A program made the translations under genes and the position numbers. DNA of 64,000 bases, taken from Bacillus sp. FJAT-27445. GTDB taxonomy: Bacteria > Bacillota > Bacilli > Bacillales > Cytobacillaceae. The notes beneath the pieces were generated by a model. The model was not told the origin of the DNA. It saw nothing but the letters and a program-made list of their open reading frames with translations, and ran no database searches. Location of the stretch: positions 292,854 through 356,853 of the forward strand of contig NZ_LMTI01000003.1 in the NCBI RefSeq assembly GCF_001510665.1, written 5' to 3'. This document shows, one piece after another, positions 1 through 9,332 of this stretch (position 1 is its first letter; the number at the start of each line of letters is the position of its first letter).

Positions 1-521
1 AGGATGGAGGAGAGGCCGAAACAGCAAAGCCTGCAGCTCCATCGTCAAACCAGCCTTACCTTGATAGGTATGTAAAAGTCATTGAAGAACATCTTGGAAA
101 GGATGTTCTTGAAGATTACTATATTAATAAACTTTCAAAAGATGTTCCTACACTTATAGTCAAACCAGAGACATATTACAAGGTGGCCCAGTTCCTTAAG
201 TTTAATGAACAATTGGGATTTGATTATTTATCCGAACTGCATGGCAGTGATTTTGAAACCCATTTAGAACTATATGTGCACTTTTTCTCATATAAGAACA
301 GGCAATCAGTAGCTCTTAAAGTGAAGATTGACCGTAACGCGCCAACAATTGAATCCCTGCAGCCGCTATGGGCGGGAGCAGATTGGCCTGAATGCGAGGC
401 TTATGATTTACTGGGCATTACATTTACTGGGCATCCACATTTACATCGAATTCTGCTGGGTGAGGATTGGGTTGGCCATCCACTTAGAAAAGACTACGAG
501 CAATACGACGTCGAGGTGTAA
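1..521 (+). CDS. nuoC: NADH-quinone oxidoreductase subunit C (5' partial)
   Basis: The reading frame is open from base 3 to the TAA at 519-521, so the gene begins before the window. An internal GTG at 183 is not the true start, because coding sequence of the same family continues upstream of it. NuoC is the 30-kDa peripheral-arm subunit of complex I and packs against NuoD. The visible part starts with an Ala/Pro-rich stretch typical of the N-terminal extension in Bacillaceae. It is followed by the conserved core (LGFDYLSELHGSDF, then WPECEAYDLLGITFTGHPHL) and the C-terminal signature HPLRKDYEQYDVEV. It is the first visible gene of the nuo operon and ends 3 bp before nuoD. Identification is firm; the N-terminus is unseen. 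Confidence 0.93.
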   Translation, partial: DGGEAETAKPAAPSSNQPYLDRYVKVIEEHLGKDVLEDYYINKLSKDVPTLIVKPETYYKVAQFLKFNEQLGFDYLSELHGSDFETHLELYVHFFSYKNRQSVALKVKIDRNAPTIESLQPLWAGADWPECEAYDLLGITFTGHPHLHRILLGEDWVGHPLRKDYEQYDVEV

Positions 522-524
522 CCA

Positions 525-1625
525 ATGATACGTACTGAAGAAATGCTGCTCAACGTAGGGCCGCAGCACCCGAGTACCCACGGAGTGTTCCGGCTAGTCG
601 TCAAGATTGACGGGGAAATTATTACACATGCACAGCCGGTCATTGGCTATTTGCATCGGGGTACAGAAAAAATCGCGGAAGATCTGCAATACACCCAAAT
701 AATCCCATATACTGATCGGATGGACTATATCTCCTCGATGACGAACAACTATGTGATTTGCCATGCGGTTGAAACCATGACGGGCATTCAAGTCCCAGAG
801 CGGGCTGAGTACTTGAGGGTCATTGCGATGGAATTGAATAGGGTCGCAAGCCATCTAGTCTGGTGGGGTACCTACTTGTTGGATATGGGAGCTGTAAGTC
901 CGTTCCTTTATGCCTTCAGGGAAAGGGAAATGATTATCAACATGCTGAATGAACTGTCGGGTGCCAGGCTGACTTTCAATTACATGCGGGTAGGCGGGGT
1001 GAAATGGGACGCACCAGAAGGCTGGATCCAAAAGGTTCAGGACTTTATTCCTTATATGCGGGAGCAGCTTAAGGGCTACCATCAGCTTGTCACCGGTAAT
1101 GAAATCTTCATGAACCGAGTGAAAGGAGTTGGGCGATACACAAAGGAAGAGGCAATCCAGTACTCGCTCACCGGCCCTAGCCTTAGGTGTACGGGCGTAA
1201 AATTCGACCTAAGGAAAGACGAGCCATACTCAATCTATGACAGATTCAAATTTGATGTAATTACAGAGGAAGGCGGGGATTGCTGGTCCCGCTACCATGT
1301 GCGGATTCGGGAAATTGAGGAATCCCTGAAGATTTTGGAACAGGCCTGCGAACAATTCCCGGAAGGCGGGGAAATCCTTGCAAAGGTTCCGAAAATCATC
1401 AAGGCCCCAAAAGGGGAAGCTTATGTCCGGATTGAATCACCGCGTGGGGAAATTGGCTGTTATATCGCTAGCGATGGAAAAAAAGAGCCTTACCGTTTGA
1501 AATTCAGAAGGCCATCATTCTATAATCTCCAGATTCTCTCGAAGCTGCTTGTTGGGGAGAACATGGCGAACATGGTTGCCATTCTTGGAGCAATTGATAT
1601 TGTCCTTGGGGAGGTGGACGGTTAA
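525..1625 (+). CDS. nuoD: NADH-quinone oxidoreductase subunit D
   Basis: This 366-aa protein is the 49-kDa-type peripheral-arm subunit of proton-pumping NADH dehydrogenase and forms the quinone-reduction pocket with NuoB. The quinone-site signatures are visible: GYLHRGTEK supplies the His and YTDRMDYISSM supplies the Tyr. The C-terminus FRRPSFYNLQIL ... GAIDIVLGEVDG is the usual NuoD end, and the length is normal for the short Gram-positive form. The ATG lies 3 bp after the nuoC stop with only a weak Shine-Dalgarno site, so translational coupling to nuoC is likely. The stop overlaps the nuoH start by one base. Confidence 0.96.
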   Translation: MIRTEEMLLNVGPQHPSTHGVFRLVVKIDGEIITHAQPVIGYLHRGTEKIAEDLQYTQIIPYTDRMDYISSMTNNYVICHAVETMTGIQVPERAEYLRVIAMELNRVASHLVWWGTYLLDMGAVSPFLYAFREREMIINMLNELSGARLTFNYMRVGGVKWDAPEGWIQKVQDFIPYMREQLKGYHQLVTGNEIFMNRVKGVGRYTKEEAIQYSLTGPSLRCTGVKFDLRKDEPYSIYDRFKFDVITEEGGDCWSRYHVRIREIEESLKILEQACEQFPEGGEILAKVPKIIKAPKGEAYVRIESPRGEIGCYIASDGKKEPYRLKFRRPSFYNLQILSKLLVGENMANMVAILGAIDIVLGEVDG

Positions 1626-2635
1626 TGGTAGAAGGACTTCTTACCTCAACCCCCGGACTACTTAATTTCGGGATATTCTTCCTGCTAGCAACCGTTTTTC
1701 TGTTTGTGGTGCTGGGATTTGTAACGTATGGAATTCTTGCAGAACGCAAGGTAATGGGATATATGCAGCTTCGGCACGGCCCTAACCATGTCGGCGGCCG
1801 CTGGGGGCTGCTCCAGACTGTAGCCGACGTATTGAAACTTTTATTAAAAGAAGATATTATCCCAAAGGTGGCAGACAGGCCTCTCTTCATCCTGGCCCCT
1901 GTCATAGCTTTCGCTCCATCGTTCATGGTGCTTGCGGCCATACCGTTTACGGATAAGTTCCAATTTGCCGATATTGGTGTCGGACTTCTATATTATATTG
2001 CTATATCAGGCATCACCACGATTGGGATTGTTACCGGTGGATGGGCTTCCAACAATAAATACGCCCTATTAGGTGGAATGAGGGCGGCTGCGCAAATGGT
2101 TTCGTATGAAATTCCGCTTGTCATGTCCGTTTTAGGGATTATTCTTCTTACAGGCAGCCTGAATTTGAATGACATCGTCGAGGCACAACGGAATTACTGG
2201 TACATCCTGCTCCAGCCGATCGCGTTCATTGTATTCATGATTGCGTCTGTTGCGGAATTGAACAGGACGCCATTCGACCTTCCAGAAGGGGAGTCCGAGC
2301 TTGTTGCTGGATATCATGTTGAATATTCAGGTTTCCGCTGGGCGTTCTTCATGCTTGCGGAATATGTTTACCTGTTTGCGATGGCTGCACTTACCACAGT
2401 TCTTTTCCTTGGTGGCTGGCTGCCGCCGCTGTCTTTCCTGGATTTCATTCCAGGCGCAGTATGGTTCTCGCTTAAGTTCAGCGTAGTCATCTTTTTCCTG
2501 ATTTGGTTCCGCGTTACGTACCCGCGCTTCCGGGCAGATAAATTGATGGAATTTGGATGGAAGGTACTTCTGCCGGTCGCACTGGCAAACGTATTCCTGA
2601 CAGCGCTGCTCAAGGAGCTTTTTGACTTGTTTTAA
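1625..2635 (+). CDS. nuoH: NADH-quinone oxidoreductase subunit H
   Basis: This 336-aa polytopic membrane protein is the subunit that joins the membrane arm to the quinone chamber. Family signatures are visible: ERKVMGYMQLRHGPNHVG near residue 40, EIPLVMSVLG mid-protein, and the acidic loop ELNRTPFDLPEGESELVAGYHVEYSG. The C-terminal FRVTYPRFRADKLMEFGWKVLLP is also typical. The ATG overlaps the nuoD stop (TAATG). A 79-bp spacer with a small hairpin (GAAATGC/GCATTTC, 2653-2667 region) separates it from nuoI. Confidence 0.96.
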   Translation: MVEGLLTSTPGLLNFGIFFLLATVFLFVVLGFVTYGILAERKVMGYMQLRHGPNHVGGRWGLLQTVADVLKLLLKEDIIPKVADRPLFILAPVIAFAPSFMVLAAIPFTDKFQFADIGVGLLYYIAISGITTIGIVTGGWASNNKYALLGGMRAAAQMVSYEIPLVMSVLGIILLTGSLNLNDIVEAQRNYWYILLQPIAFIVFMIASVAELNRTPFDLPEGESELVAGYHVEYSGFRWAFFMLAEYVYLFAMAALTTVLFLGGWLPPLSFLDFIPGAVWFSLKFSVVIFFLIWFRVTYPRFRADKLMEFGWKVLLPVALANVFLTALLKELFDLF

Positions 2636-2714
2636 ACGTGGATAAGAAATGCTGGACCGGCATTTCCGCTGAAATATGGAATTCTTTTTATCACGCACCA
2701 AAGGGGTGAAAAAC

Positions 2715-3134
2715 ATGCTTGGATTGGCAAAAGGCTTAAAGTATACCCTTAAAAACCTGACCAAGGAAAAGATCACATATGAATATCCAAACAAACCGCT
2801 TCCACTACCGGACCGGTTTCGGGGAATCCAGAAGTTCTATCCTGAAAAATGCATCGTCTGCAACCAGTGTGCCAACATCTGTCCGACAGACTGCATCCAA
2901 CTGACAGGCAAGAAACATCCGGATCCTACAAAGAAGGGTAAAGTCATAGATACGTATGATATCAACTTTGAAATTTGCATTCTTTGCGATTTATGTACCG
3001 AGGTTTGCCCGACTGAAGCGATTGTCATGACGAATAATTTCGAGCTTGCCGAATATAGCCGGGATAACCTTTTTAAAAACCTTGAATGGCTGGATGAAAA
3101 TGACGAGAATGTTCGGAAGGTGAATAAGGCATGA
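2715..3134 (+). CDS. nuoI: NADH-quinone oxidoreductase subunit I (two 4Fe-4S clusters)
   Basis: This 139-aa ferredoxin-like subunit carries the two tetranuclear clusters that pass electrons toward NuoB. Two classic motifs are present: CIVCNQCANICPTDC and CILCDLCTEVCPTEA (CxxCxxCxxxCP). The frame extends 13 codons upstream to an ATG at 2676. I chose 2715 because AAAGGGGTGAAAAAC places a good Shine-Dalgarno site just before it and MLGLAKGLKYTLKNL matches the family start. The stop overlaps the nuoJ start (ATGA). Confidence 0.95.
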   Translation: MLGLAKGLKYTLKNLTKEKITYEYPNKPLPLPDRFRGIQKFYPEKCIVCNQCANICPTDCIQLTGKKHPDPTKKGKVIDTYDINFEICILCDLCTEVCPTEAIVMTNNFELAEYSRDNLFKNLEWLDENDENVRKVNKA

Positions 3135-3640
3135 TTTCAGGTGAATTTCTGGCATTTATGTCACTTGCGCTAGTGGCAGTCATCGGGGGCGTGCTCTTGC
3201 TGAACCTGACGAAGGTGGTCCACACGATTGTCGCTCTTGTATTTACGTTTATCAGCATTGCCGGCATCTTTGTTCTGCTGTCGGCGGAATTTCTGGCTGG
3301 TGCCCAAGTTCTTATTTACTCTGGGGCCATAACAATCATTATGCTGTTCGGTATTATGCTGACAAAGCATGATGATGAAAGTGAGCCAAGTACGGGAAAA
3401 TGGAGGAAATACATCCTGATGCTTGCGGTCGCTGGCTTTGCTTTTGCAGTCTATATGGGGATTTATAATCTTGATCTCGGCCCCGGTTCTACTGAGCTTC
3501 ATGTTAACAATACGGAGCAGATTGGGATAACGCTTTATTCGAAATTCATCATCCCGTTCGAGCTTGCTTCGGTTGTATTGCTGGTTGCGCTTGTCGGCGC
3601 GATCATCCTTGCAAAAAAAGACAATAAGGAGGCGGAATAA
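3131..3640 (+). CDS. nuoJ: NADH-quinone oxidoreductase subunit J
   Basis: This 169-aa membrane subunit has about five hydrophobic segments. The conserved third-helix region [26 protein letters not shown], which carries the flexible pi-bulge helix of complex I, is present around residues 52-78. It sits between nuoI and nuoK with 4-bp and 1-bp overlaps, so it is translationally coupled. It is part of the proton-pumping membrane arm. Residues 80-95 ([13 protein letters not shown]) form a hydrophilic loop. Confidence 0.94.
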   Translation: MISGEFLAFMSLALVAVIGGVLLLNLTKVVHTIVALVFTFISIAGIFVLLSAEFLAGAQVLIYSGAITIIMLFGIMLTKHDDESEPSTGKWRKYILMLAVAGFAFAVYMGIYNLDLGPGSTELHVNNTEQIGITLYSKFIIPFELASVVLLVALVGAIILAKKDNKEAE

Positions 3641-3957
3641 TGTACTCGGGAGTTCCTGCTTCTGCCTTCCTCGCGCTTGCCCTGATACTGTTTTGCATTG
3701 GCCTTTACGGTGCCCTGACCAAACGGAACACAGTTATCGTCCTTATATCCATTGAGCTTATGCTGAATGCGGTTAACATCAACCTTGTGACGTTCAGCAA
3801 GTTTGGAATCGCCCCATCCATTGACGGGCAGATTTTCACCCTCTTCGCCATGGCTGTGGCGGCAGCCGAGGCTTCAGTAGGCCTGGCTATCCTGATTTCC
3901 CTGTATCGGAACAGGAAAACAGTGAACATAGACGAAATGGATATAATGAAAAACTAA
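3640..3957 (+). CDS. nuoK: NADH-quinone oxidoreductase subunit K
   Basis: This 105-aa protein has three transmembrane helices. The second helix carries the conserved membrane-buried acid in [14 protein letters not shown], and the third has [17 protein letters not shown], with the second functional Glu. It is an MrpC-like antiporter-type subunit of the membrane arm. The ATG overlaps the nuoJ stop by one base. Unlike the rest of the operon, the gene is followed by a 174-bp non-coding spacer before nuoL. Confidence 0.95.
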   Translation: MYSGVPASAFLALALILFCIGLYGALTKRNTVIVLISIELMLNAVNINLVTFSKFGIAPSIDGQIFTLFAMAVAAAEASVGLAILISLYRNRKTVNIDEMDIMKN

Positions 3958-4131
3958 ATGTGATTCATCCGGATTATAAAAAAGGGCTGCCAACGCTGCT
4001 AGCAGGCTGCCCAGGATTCTTCCACGCAGGGCCTGCACCTGCGAAAGCCCTGAGTGGCAGGGTGAAATCAGGCGCGCAGCCAGAGTAATTTCTGCATCAG
4101 AACGCGCGTTCATAAAGGGGATAGTGTATTG
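3958..4131 (+). other. Structured spacer between nuoK and nuoL
   Basis: This 174-bp non-coding stretch lies inside an otherwise overlapping operon. It contains GC-rich inverted segments (GGGC...GCCC at about 3986-4014 and AGGGC...GCCCT at about 4027-4053) and no U-tract, so it is not an obvious terminator. The nuoL Shine-Dalgarno site (AAAGGGG) is at its end. It may be a small inserted palindromic repeat or an mRNA processing/stability element; this is inference. Confidence 0.4.
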
Positions 4132-5997
4132 ATGGAAAATGCATGGATCATACCGCTTTTCCCGCTTTTATCATTTTTGATTCTTCTTCTATTTGGCAAA
4201 CGGCTTAAAGAGTCGAGCGCCTTTGTAGGGATTGGGCTTACAATCGCATCGCTGGCAATGTCGGTGGCGGTGCTGGTGGACCGATTCTCGGCGCCTACAT
4301 ATAAATCCGAGGGCGTCTGGCTTTCAATAGGAGATTTTCAATTAACAGCGGGCTTTGAAGTGAACCAACTAAATGCATTAATGCTGTTTATCGTGTCTCT
4401 CGTTAGCTGTCTTGTACATATCTATTCCAAAGGATACATGCATGGCGACGAGCGCATTCCGGTTTTTTACGCTTATCTTGGTTTATTTACTTTTGCAATG
4501 CTTGGCCTTGTCGTTTCACCGAATCTCCTGCAAACGTATATTTTCTGGGAGCTAGTCGGAGTAGGTTCCTTCCTTTTGATCGGCTTTTATTTTTACAAGG
4601 AAGAGGCGAAGGCGGCTGCCAAAAAAGCATTTATTATGACAAGGATAGGGGATGTTGGCCTACTGATCGGCATGATACTCCTGTTCTGGCAAACTAAGAG
4701 CTTTGAATATGATGAAATTTTTGCTGCGGTGGAAGCTGGAGCGATTACCGCGGGGATGCTGACCCTTATCGCCATCCTGATATTCGTGGGCGCTGTCGGA
4801 AAATCCGGCCAATTCCCGCTCCATACATGGCTTCCGGATGCGATGGAAGGCCCAACGCCTGTTTCGGCTCTTATCCACGCCGCTACAATGGTTGCCGCGG
4901 GTGTCTATCTGGTAGCAGCCTTGTTCCCGCTTTTTGCAGCCAGTAAAACGGCCCTGTTGACAATAGCGATTATCGGCGCATTTACTGCGATATTTGCGGC
5001 CAGCATAGGCCTTGTCCAAAAGGACATCAAACGTGTGCTTGCTTATTCTACGGTCAGCCAGCTTGGCTATATGATGCTTGCACTCGGTTCGGCCGGTTAC
5101 GTTGCCGGCGTGTTCCATCTGATGACTCACGCATTCTTCAAGGCTCTTTTGTTCCTTGCAGCGGGAAGTGTCATCCATGCAGTCCATACACAGAACATTG
5201 AGGAAATGGGCGGCCTTTGGAAAAAACTGAAACTGACAGGCCCGCTATTCCTGATTGGGACACTCGCGATAAGTGGAGTCCCATTGTTCTCCGGTTTCTT
5301 TAGTAAGGATGAAATCCTGATTGCCGCGTGGGAAAACGGCCATCCTATTTTGTTCCTGCTCGCGTTAATCGCAGCATTCTTTACAGCATTCTACATGTTC
5401 CGGGTGTTCTTCATGGTCTTCTGGGGCGAATCCCGTACGAATGTAAAGAATGTTCACGAATCACCTAGAACTATGACTCTTCCAATGGTAGTACTTGGCG
5501 TGCTGGCTGTTGTCGCTGGTTACGTTAATACGCCATGGTTTGGTACGTTCCTTGGTGATTGGCTTGTAGAAGGAAACCCAGCGTTGGGACATGGCCATAT
5601 CGAAGGCCCGGCCTGGATTATGATTGCGGCAACAGTTGTTTCTCTAGCCGGCATTTACCTTGCCTGGCTAATGTACGGGAAACGCTCGCTATCCCGAGAC
5701 TGGCTCAGCTCTGCGGCTCCTGGGGCCTATAGGGTTCTGTACAACAAATACTTTATTGATGAATTTTACGAGCTTACGATTGTTAATGCGACAAAGGCGG
5801 TTAGCCATCTGTTCCGCTATATCGATGTTTTCCTTGTTGAAGGCATTGCAGCCGCAGTTGCCGGCACGGTCCGTGGATTTTCTAAAGCCGGTTCGAAGCT
5901 TCAATCCGGACAGGTCCAGACATATGCCGCTGTAGCCTTTATCGGGCTTGCAGTATTGACAGTCATCTTCGCGCTGACCGGGGGGTACTTGCAATGA
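4132..5997 (+). CDS. nuoL: NADH-quinone oxidoreductase subunit L
   Basis: This antiporter-like subunit of about 621 aa is at the distal end of the complex I membrane arm. Characteristic segments are FWELVGVGSFLLIGFYFY (helix-5 Glu), GAVGKSGQFPLHTWLPDAMEGPTPVSALIHAATMVAAG, and IGLVQKDIKRVLAYSTVSQLGYMMLALG (channel Lys and His). The C-terminal part holds the lateral helix and final anchor. TTG at 4129 and ATG at 4132 are adjacent possible starts; AAAGGGG lies 8-11 bp upstream. The stop overlaps nuoM by 4 bp. Confidence 0.95.
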   Translation: MENAWIIPLFPLLSFLILLLFGKRLKESSAFVGIGLTIASLAMSVAVLVDRFSAPTYKSEGVWLSIGDFQLTAGFEVNQLNALMLFIVSLVSCLVHIYSKGYMHGDERIPVFYAYLGLFTFAMLGLVVSPNLLQTYIFWELVGVGSFLLIGFYFYKEEAKAAAKKAFIMTRIGDVGLLIGMILLFWQTKSFEYDEIFAAVEAGAITAGMLTLIAILIFVGAVGKSGQFPLHTWLPDAMEGPTPVSALIHAATMVAAGVYLVAALFPLFAASKTALLTIAIIGAFTAIFAASIGLVQKDIKRVLAYSTVSQLGYMMLALGSAGYVAGVFHLMTHAFFKALLFLAAGSVIHAVHTQNIEEMGGLWKKLKLTGPLFLIGTLAISGVPLFSGFFSKDEILIAAWENGHPILFLLALIAAFFTAFYMFRVFFMVFWGESRTNVKNVHESPRTMTLPMVVLGVLAVVAGYVNTPWFGTFLGDWLVEGNPALGHGHIEGPAWIMIAATVVSLAGIYLAWLMYGKRSLSRDWLSSAAPGAYRVLYNKYFIDEFYELTIVNATKAVSHLFRYIDVFLVEGIAAAVAGTVRGFSKAGSKLQSGQVQTYAAVAFIGLAVLTVIFALTGGYLQ

Positions 5998-7514
5998 ACC
6001 TTTCTTATATACTGACAATATTGGTATTTTCCCCATTGCTCGGCATTGTCGCGCTGGCATTTTTGCCAAAGTCGAATGAGAAAATGATTAAGCTGGTTGG
6101 ATTCATCGCAACCCTACCGGCCCTGCTTTTATCGCTCGCAGCCTACGCGCATTACCTGGCTGGGAAGGATTTGGACGATTTCTCCACGAGGGTCGACTGG
6201 ATTCAGTTTGGCGGTTTCAAGCAAATGGGAGAGAAGTACTTTTCCATTTATTACGAATTAGGAATTAACGGTTTTTCACTCCTAATGATTGTACTGACAT
6301 CTGTTGTAGCTTCACTTGCGGCTCTTGCGTCCAGCATGGTTAAAAGGGAGTGGAAAGGTTATTTCATGCTTTTCCTGCTGCTCCAGGTCGGTATGCTCGG
6401 CGTCTTTACAGCGCAAAACCTGATCCTTTTCTTCCTCTTTTTTGAATTGACACTCATTCCAATGTTCTTTTTGATTGGAAAATGGGGTTATTTCGAAAAG
6501 GAAAAAGCCGCATATAGTTTTTTGATTTACAACGGGCTTGGCTCCGCTATCCTGTTGATTGTCATTATGGTTCTGTTCACGAGAACCGGTACATCAAATA
6601 TCGGCCTGCTTGAACAACTAATGGCAAATCCGGATGCTCAACTGATGGCCCCTATCTCGGATGGAATGAAGATGGGACTCTTTATTGGCTTATTGATTGC
6701 CTTCGGAATAAAGCTGCCGATTTTCCCGCTGCATAGCTGGATGCTCCGCGTCCACGTGCAGGCACCGCCGGCTATCGTTATGATCCACTCCGGTATTCTC
6801 TTGAAAATTGGCGCATACGGTTTGATTCGTTTCGGGATGGGGATTTTCCCTGAACAGTTCAAGCAGCTAGCCGTTTTGCTTGCTGTACTTGGCGTAGTAA
6901 ATCTCCTTTATGGAGCATTCCTGGCATTCATCCAGAAGGATTTCAAAATGGTTCTAGCCTATTCTTCGATTTCACATATGGGTATTGTCCTAATCGGCCT
7001 AGCCGCATTGAATGAAGCGGGAATCCAAGGGGCAATCTTCCAGGTGATATCGCACGGTTTAATTTCGGCTCTGTTGTTCTTCCTAGTTGGGATTTTCTAT
7101 GAACGCCTAGATACATCGCTCATAGCAAATCTGGGCGGATTGGCAAAAGGAATGCCAATTGCCGCGGGTATACTGCTTGCAGGAGGGATGGCTTCACTTG
7201 GCCTTCCGGGCATGTCGGGCTTTGTCAGCGAGTTCATGGCTTTCCTCGGTTTATTTAAGGAAATGCCTGTGCTTGCAGCAATTGGCTGTATCGGCATTAT
7301 CATGACTGCCGCCTACCTTCTCAGGGCAATCCTTGGCATGACCTACGGAGTGCCGCACCGTGATTTTACGGGGGTCCTTGATTTGAAGGGGATCGAATAT
7401 GTGCCGGCATTGACACTGTTGTTCCTGATTGTTCTAATCGGCGTATACCCAAGTGTCCTTAGCTCACCGTTGGAATCCGCACTAAAAACAATCATGCTTG
7501 GGTTGGGGGGTTGA
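5994..7514 (+). CDS. nuoM: NADH-quinone oxidoreductase subunit M
   Basis: This 506-aa antiporter-like membrane-arm subunit is related to MrpD. It shows LILFFLFFELTLIPMFFLIG (helix-5 Glu), FGIKLPIFPLHSWMLRVHVQAPPAIVMIHSGILLKIGAYG, and LAFIQKDFKMVLAYSSISHMGIVLIGL. The ATGA overlap with nuoL indicates coupling. It is followed 6 bp later by nuoN. Confidence 0.95.
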   Translation: MNLSYILTILVFSPLLGIVALAFLPKSNEKMIKLVGFIATLPALLLSLAAYAHYLAGKDLDDFSTRVDWIQFGGFKQMGEKYFSIYYELGINGFSLLMIVLTSVVASLAALASSMVKREWKGYFMLFLLLQVGMLGVFTAQNLILFFLFFELTLIPMFFLIGKWGYFEKEKAAYSFLIYNGLGSAILLIVIMVLFTRTGTSNIGLLEQLMANPDAQLMAPISDGMKMGLFIGLLIAFGIKLPIFPLHSWMLRVHVQAPPAIVMIHSGILLKIGAYGLIRFGMGIFPEQFKQLAVLLAVLGVVNLLYGAFLAFIQKDFKMVLAYSSISHMGIVLIGLAALNEAGIQGAIFQVISHGLISALLFFLVGIFYERLDTSLIANLGGLAKGMPIAAGILLAGGMASLGLPGMSGFVSEFMAFLGLFKEMPVLAAIGCIGIIMTAAYLLRAILGMTYGVPHRDFTGVLDLKGIEYVPALTLLFLIVLIGVYPSVLSSPLESALKTIMLGLGG

Positions 7515-7520
7515 TGAACA

Positions 7521-9038
7521 ATGGAACTAGAAGAATTGTTATCGTACAACTGGAGCATTATGGCACCTGAGTTCATCATACTCGGTACAGCCGCGCTTTT
7601 AACCATCCTAGATTTATTTTTGCCAAAAGAAACAGACAGGAAAATGTTTGGCTGGGTGTCAATTGCTGCCATCGTAGCAGCCGGGATTTCCCTGGCTGGC
7701 ATGCTGGATGCACCAGTAACATCCATACTGGCGGATACGTACAGGCTTGATGGCTTCGGAAAAGTATTTAAGTTCATCCTCCTTGGCGGAGCGGCGTTGG
7801 TCATGCTGTTGGCTGTCCATTACGAACCCAAGGACGGATTTTCCGAATACAAGGGCGAATTTTTCTATCTGTTCCTGACTGCCCTTCTTGGTGCAATGTT
7901 CATGGCATCCAGCGGTGATTTGATTACGTTGTTTGTCGGTCTTGAGCTATTGTCGATCTCTTCCTATATCCTGGCAGGAATGCGCAGGAACCAGCTGAAT
8001 TCGAATGAATCAGCAATGAAATATGTAATTAACGGCGGTATTTCGACAGCAATTACCTTGTTTGGGATGAGCTATGTTTATGGGATTGGCGGCTCGACAA
8101 ATCTGAAGGAAATCGCCAACACAGTTTCGACTATTGCAGTTGGACAGCACGTTTACCTGCTTGCCATTGCCTTCTTCATGATCCTGGTGGGCCTATCCTT
8201 TAAGCTTGCGGCAGCGCCGTTCCATATGTGGGCGCCTGACGTTTACCAGGGAGCTCCGACTCCTGTGACGGCATTCCTTAGTGTCGTTTCCAAAGCCGCG
8301 GGCTTTATCCTTCTTATCAGAATCATGCTGACCGTCTTTGGGATGGCCGTTTCCGAAGGTCCGGAATCCATGCCGATTCTATTAAAATTGCAGGATTACA
8401 TTGCATTCCTGGCTGCGGCAACAATGATAATCGGGAACGTTGTCGCGCTTAGGCAGCGCAATATCAAGCGTCTATTTGCATACTCAAGCATAGCTCATGC
8501 GGGGTATATCCTTGTGGCGTTTACATCGCTCAGTTACTTTATGTTTGATGCGATTTGGTTCTATCTAGTGGCATACACGTTCATGAATATCGGGGCTTTT
8601 GCCATCATCCAGCTAATAAGTGAAAAGACTGGATCGGATGATATCAAGGATTTCGCCGGCCTTTACAAAAAAGCACCAGTACTTGCATCGGCATTCGGCA
8701 TCCTGATTCTATCACTGGCAGGATTCCCGGGAACTGCGGGGTTCATTGGCAAAATGAATATTTTTATGAGCGCATTCATTGACCAAGAGAATCCGCATTA
8801 TGTACTCGCATCCATCATGATTGCAACAACCGTTGTATCCTATGTTTACTATTTCGGGATATTGACACAAATGTTCTTCCGTCCGTCGACAGATGAAACA
8901 ACGTTCAAAATTCCTGCTGGAATCCTGGCGGCTGTGGCCATTACCGTGGTGGCGAGTGTCCTGTTCGGAATCATGCCGAATATCGCGCTGGATTTCCTGC
9001 ACAATAATTTCGGTGGCTTCGGGGAATTATTGAAGTAA
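7521..9038 (+). CDS. nuoN: NADH-quinone oxidoreductase subunit N
   Basis: This 505-aa antiporter-like subunit is the last gene of the operon. Typical segments are LITLFVGLELLSISSYILAGM (helix-5 Glu), GLSFKLAAAPFHMWAPDVYQGAPTPVTAFLSVVSKAAGF and RQRNIKRLFAYSSIAHAGYILVAF. A stem-loop terminator lies about 200 bp downstream. No nuoE, nuoF or nuoG follows, as expected for the 11-subunit (ABCDHIJKLMN) type of complex I, although nuoA and nuoB are outside the window. Confidence 0.95.
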   Translation: MELEELLSYNWSIMAPEFIILGTAALLTILDLFLPKETDRKMFGWVSIAAIVAAGISLAGMLDAPVTSILADTYRLDGFGKVFKFILLGGAALVMLLAVHYEPKDGFSEYKGEFFYLFLTALLGAMFMASSGDLITLFVGLELLSISSYILAGMRRNQLNSNESAMKYVINGGISTAITLFGMSYVYGIGGSTNLKEIANTVSTIAVGQHVYLLAIAFFMILVGLSFKLAAAPFHMWAPDVYQGAPTPVTAFLSVVSKAAGFILLIRIMLTVFGMAVSEGPESMPILLKLQDYIAFLAAATMIIGNVVALRQRNIKRLFAYSSIAHAGYILVAFTSLSYFMFDAIWFYLVAYTFMNIGAFAIIQLISEKTGSDDIKDFAGLYKKAPVLASAFGILILSLAGFPGTAGFIGKMNIFMSAFIDQENPHYVLASIMIATTVVSYVYYFGILTQMFFRPSTDETTFKIPAGILAAVAITVVASVLFGIMPNIALDFLHNNFGGFGELLK

Positions 9039-9239
9039 TCTTCTGTGGGCGTTTAGGCTATATGGGTTTTACGGTGAGGGATTGTTTAAAAATTTCTCTA
9101 TGAACCTGCTTAGCTGCTGTAAACCGGCGTGGCTGCTTTGGGGAAAGCGATACGACGGAAAGGAAGGCCATGCAACCGCCTTTGGGGGAAGGCTGGTACA
9201 TGGAAGGTACAAAGGGGAATCATATAGCAAGGAAAAAAA

Positions 9240-9274
9240 GGGCTGCTTCCTGTGTAGGAAGTCAGCCCTTTTAT
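9240..9274 (+). terminator. Terminator of the nuo operon
   Basis: GGGCTGCTTCC and GGAAGTCAGCCC form a stem with one bulged base and a 6-nt loop, followed by TTTTATATT. It lies about 200 bp after nuoN. Confidence 0.8.
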
Positions 9275-9332
9275 ATTAAATGGAAAGAAATAAACATAAG
9301 CTTTTTATCAAAAACGCGAATGGGGAAACCCC

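Noticed and set aside
9082-9279. 65-aa ORF after nuoN
   Set aside because: No Shine-Dalgarno site; it runs through the terminator hairpin and has no family features.
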